Of a DNA stretch of 9,729 bases, positions 7,094 to 9,729 are shown piece after piece. Made by a program: the position numbers and the translations under genes. Within the stretch, counting starts at the first letter, position 1. The number at the start of each line of letters is the position of its first letter. The stretch spans positions 1 to 9,729 of the forward strand of contig JAKQSH010000284.1 of NCBI GenBank assembly GCA_029570245.1, written 5' to 3'. The notes under the pieces are model-generated. The model searched no databases. It was not told the origin of the DNA and saw only the letters and a list, made by a program, of their open reading frames with translations. This stretch comes from Deltaproteobacteria bacterium. Its GTDB lineage: Bacteria; Myxococcota_A; SURF-8.

Positions 7094-7150
7094 TTCTTAA
7101 CTTCCAAATAACCAACTCATGCTCACAAATTCATACAACAGAGGTGTATT

Positions 7151-9379
7151 TTGCCTGAGCGTTTTATTTTTCTTTCTCTCGGATTCATTGCAACTCTAAC
7201 GCAAACAATCCTTATCCGCGCACTTATGAATCGACTGGGAGGAAGTGAGCTGGCTGTCGGACTGGCTATTTCCGGCTGGCTTCTGCTGTCGGGCATCGTT
7301 TCACTGGCATCAGGAAAATTTATCGACCGGAGCACTGTCAAAAGCAGACTGCTCATATTGCTTATGGCGGCGCTGCCGCTGGCGCCATCTTCCGGGCTGT
7401 GGCTTATGATGCAGACGCCGGAATGGCTGGGCGTGACATACGGCGCTGTTCCGTCTCCTCTTGAATTTACTCTCTGCGCATGGCTGACCGCCATGCCTTC
7501 GGCCCTGCTGCTCGGAGTTGCGTTCAATCTGTGCGTGACCTTCGTCGGCAAAGGATTCAAAGCGTCAATCAAAAGCGTCTATCTCCATCAGGCGCTTGGG
7601 GCAGCCGTCGGCGGATTCTTAACGGCCTGGCTTCTGCTGGAAGTCGTTTCAAGCATCGGACTGTTGTGGATCATACTGGCAATATGTGCGGTTGCGGCGA
7701 TATGGACTGCGCTTGCTGCCGGAAAGAAAGAAAACTCCGTCGCTGTAGCGGCGATTATCCTGCTGGCGGCAGGAGCAGTTCTGCTTTTCGAACTTGACGG
7801 AGCATGGCGGCTTCCGGCAGGCGTCGATCCTTCCCAGATTAAGCTGGTTAAAGAAAACCGCTTCGGCGTGCTATCGCTTCTGGAAGATAAGAAGGAAACC
7901 GTTATTTTTTCCGGCTCCCGCCCGCTTTCCGGCAACCGCCGTCCCGAAAGCGACGAAGAGCTTGTACTTACGGCGCACTGCCTGAATCCTGAGGCTCGCA
8001 GTGCAGCCTGGCTGGGCGGGCCGCTGGCAGAGCCTTACAATCTGGCGCATAAATACAAATTCTGGAATCGTTATGTTTATGTCAACCCGGACCGTGATTT
8101 CGTCGATCTCGAAAGCCGGAGGCTGAATGATGAGCCACGACGACCATCGACGCTTAAAATGGAATATCAGGACCTGCGCGGGTATATACGAGAAGGAAGC
8201 GAACGTTTCGACATTATTATCGTTAATGGTGGAGAACCGGACACTCTGGCGACAAACCGACTTTTCACATCCGAGTTTTTCCGTCAGGCAGCGGCACGCC
8301 TCACAGATCGCGGCGTTCTGCTGTTTTTCGTTCTGGAACCCGGAAACTACATCAGCGAAGCCGAAGGCGAGTTTCTGGCATCCATGGCAGAAAGTCTGCA
8401 CGCATCTTTCAGATACATAACGATTCTGCCGTTTTCTCGTTATGTTTTCGCCGCATCGAATTTCCCTGAAATAAAGCAGCATGCCGGAACTATCGACGTT
8501 GAACTGCAGATGATAAAGCCCGTCCCACAGTACTTCACCCACGAATTCGTTAAAGACAAGCTCACCAACTCACGCATGGAGATGCTTTCGAAAGCACTGC
8601 AAAGAGCCACTGGCGATGGAATATCCTTGAACACCGACGCAAAATCTACTGCGCTTTTGCAGAAAAGCCTGATTGACGCATCACGCTTCGGTGATAATTA
8701 TCAGTTTCTTTCGCTCTGGACCAGACAAGGCCATTACTACATTTATGCACTGGCCGCCCTGCTTGTTCTGCTGGCCATGCTGCAGCCGCTGCTTTCGCGC
8801 AAAAAAACCGCCGCTGCCTTTCCTCCTCTGACAGCGGTTGCACTTTGCGGAACAGCCGGAATCATGCTGGAAATAACGCTGATGAGCACCTATCAGAGCC
8901 GTTTCGGAGAGCTTTATCAGATGCTGGGGGCAATGCTGGCGGCGTACATGGCCGGCCTCGGAACGGGAGCTTACGCCGTCTTCCGCCTGCTCGAAATCAG
9001 ACCTGTTTCGCCTAGAAAATCCCTGATCGCCGCACTGCTGCTGCTGTGCGGTATGCTTGCCTCGATTGCGTTTTTTCTGCACTTCGGAATTCTGCAATCA
9101 GACAGCGCTTCGACCGGCCTCTTTTTTATTGTGCTGCTGTTTGCAGCCGCAGCACTTTCGGGTGCGGTTTTCATGCTGGCGTCAATCTTGCTGAACCGGG
9201 ACGACAACGAAAAGCACGCATTCAAAGCCGGACTGCTGGCTGCCGCCGATCATGTCCTGCCGGCTCTGGTGTCGGCTTCACTATCGATATTAGTTCTTCC
9301 AGTTATCGGCGCCGTTCATACAACTGCACTTGCTGCGGCATTATGCCTGAGTGCTGCATTCTCAAATTTGGGGAAATGA
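7151..9379 (+). CDS. Integral membrane protein with spermidine-synthase-like domain
   Basis: This 742-residue protein has about seven hydrophobic segments in residues 5-214, a soluble region (about 215-525) and about six or seven more segments (528-738). The soluble region follows the fold order of spermidine synthases fused to membrane domains: WLGGPLAEP (287-295) at the cofactor loop, FDIIIVNGGEPDTL (353-366) followed by LFTSEFF at the substrate site, and the late SLNTDAKS block (492-499), which resembles the NTD motif of these fusions. The cofactor loop is not GGGDGG, and the catalytic aspartate motif (DxxDP) is NGGEP here. Normal aminopropyltransferase activity is therefore doubtful, and a binding or transport-linked role is possible. 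The TTG start is chosen because AGAGGTG lies just upstream and the next Met (residue 26) would cut the first membrane segment. It is probably translated from the lipoprotein operon. Confidence 0.8.
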   Translation: MPERFIFLSLGFIATLTQTILIRALMNRLGGSELAVGLAISGWLLLSGIVSLASGKFIDRSTVKSRLLILLMAALPLAPSSGLWLMMQTPEWLGVTYGAVPSPLEFTLCAWLTAMPSALLLGVAFNLCVTFVGKGFKASIKSVYLHQALGAAVGGFLTAWLLLEVVSSIGLLWIILAICAVAAIWTALAAGKKENSVAVAAIILLAAGAVLLFELDGAWRLPAGVDPSQIKLVKENRFGVLSLLEDKKETVIFSGSRPLSGNRRPESDEELVLTAHCLNPEARSAAWLGGPLAEPYNLAHKYKFWNRYVYVNPDRDFVDLESRRLNDEPRRPSTLKMEYQDLRGYIREGSERFDIIIVNGGEPDTLATNRLFTSEFFRQAAARLTDRGVLLFFVLEPGNYISEAEGEFLASMAESLHASFRYITILPFSRYVFAASNFPEIKQHAGTIDVELQMIKPVPQYFTHEFVKDKLTNSRMEMLSKALQRATGDGISLNTDAKSTALLQKSLIDASRFGDNYQFLSLWTRQGHYYIYALAALLVLLAMLQPLLSRKKTAAAFPPLTAVALCGTAGIMLEITLMSTYQSRFGELYQMLGAMLAAYMAGLGTGAYAVFRLLEIRPVSPRKSLIAALLLLCGMLASIAFFLHFGILQSDSASTGLFFIVLLFAAAALSGAVFMLASILLNRDDNEKHAFKAGLLAAADHVLPALVSASLSILVLPVIGAVHTTALAAALCLSAAFSNLGK

Positions 9380-9449
9380 AGTTTTTGCGAAAACGCCGAG
9401 ATGTAGTAGAAACATATGGACAGTATACATATTCTTTTCACGGCAGAAT

Positions 9450-9480
9450 CCGCATAAGCGACGCTTCGCTTCCGATGCGG
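9450..9480 (+). promoter_or_regulatory. Stable hairpin in the leader of the MTA phosphorylase gene
   Basis: CCGCAT-AAGCGA, loop CGCT, TCGCTT, a 3-nt bulge CCG, and ATGCGG form a 12-bp stem. It begins 70 nt after the membrane-protein stop and ends 24 nt before the next ATG. There is no T run after it on the plus strand, so it is not a classical intrinsic terminator. It could be an mRNA stabiliser or processing site, a protein-dependent attenuator, or a leader structure. It is too short for the known SAM/SAH riboswitches. Confidence 0.5.
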
Positions 9481-9504
9481 CGATTGAAGTAGAAGGATGT
9501 AAAC

Positions 9505-9729
9505 ATGAGCAGTCCGCAGATAGGAATCATCGGGGGTTCCGGCCTCTATCATATGGACGATTTCGAGATCGTTGAAACCGTCAGGCTGTCAACACCTTTC
9601 GGTGAGCCGTCAGACGAATATGTCATCGGTAAACTCGGCGGAAAAGATGTGGTCTTTCTTCCACGACACGGGAGAGGTCACCTCATCACCGCACCGATGG
9701 TGAACTACCGCGCCAATATTTACGGCATG
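9505..9729 (+). CDS. mtnP: 5'-methylthioadenosine phosphorylase-family protein (5' part)
   Basis: The first 75 codons are visible and the gene runs off the right edge. The family splits methylthioadenosine with phosphate into adenine and methylthioribose-1-phosphate, in methionine salvage after polyamine synthesis. Family signatures are present: IGIIGGSGLY (6-15) with the phosphate-binding loop, STPFGEPSD (29-37), the phosphate-site PRHGRGH (53-59), and VNYRANI (66-72). Residues that separate methylthioadenosine from methylthioinosine phosphorylases and from purine nucleoside phosphorylases lie beyond the window, so exact specificity is inferred. AAGGA lies about 7 nt before the ATG at 9505. 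It starts 125 nt after the spermidine-synthase-like membrane protein in the same orientation and may be read from the same transcript. Confidence 0.9.
   Translation, partial: MSSPQIGIIGGSGLYHMDDFEIVETVRLSTPFGEPSDEYVIGKLGGKDVVFLPRHGRGHLITAPMVNYRANIYGM

Overview
The window reads as part of a Gram-negative bacterial chromosome. Three predicted lipoproteins with type II signal sequences, a secreted metalloprotease and a two-domain glutamine-dependent NAD+ synthetase are visible. The Gly-Glu-repeat tether followed by Cys-rich 'C-x4-DxDCP' modules in the first lipoprotein, next to a secreted zinc peptidase, resembles surface proteins of Myxococcota/Bradymonadia-type 'deltaproteobacterial' lineages. 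That is family-style recognition only, and the taxonomic guess is weak. By eye, base composition is mixed: the tautomerase-to-NAD synthetase and membrane-protein parts are moderately GC-rich, while the metalloprotease region and the 4245-4765 gap are more AT-rich.

Layout. (i) 1-1736, minus strand: a two-gene unit of a secreted HExxH metalloprotease followed 4 nt downstream by a Cys-rich lipoprotein that leaves the window. A good sigma70-type promoter lies at 1795-1823. As read, the protease is out of frame at a T6/G8 homopolymer inside its signal peptide. (ii) 1949-2134, minus strand: a 61-residue 4-oxalocrotonate tautomerase-like protein, divergent from (iii) 2250-4244, plus strand, the full-length glutamine-dependent NAD+ synthetase nadE. 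Their control region holds facing promoter-like sequences around a 12-bp palindrome. (iv) 4245-4765: no intact gene. The minus strand carries a decayed or frameshifted coding remnant (4332-4745). (v) 4766-9379, plus strand: a closely spaced probable operon of two tandem paralogous lipoproteins of unknown function and a 742-residue membrane protein with a spermidine-synthase-like domain between two membrane blocks. (vi) 9505 to the window end, plus strand: the start of a methylthioadenosine phosphorylase-family gene, preceded by a stable hairpin.

How the parts may fit together: the two lipoproteins and the fused membrane protein look co-transcribed and probably act in the envelope. The membrane protein's spermidine-synthase-like domain lacks the usual catalytic and cofactor-binding signatures, yet the next gene recycles methylthioadenosine, the by-product of aminopropyl transfer. 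This is a suggestive but unproven polyamine/MTA link. The protease and Cys-rich lipoprotein form a separate secreted/surface unit whose expression may be switched by slippage in the G tract, unless the missing base is a sequence error.
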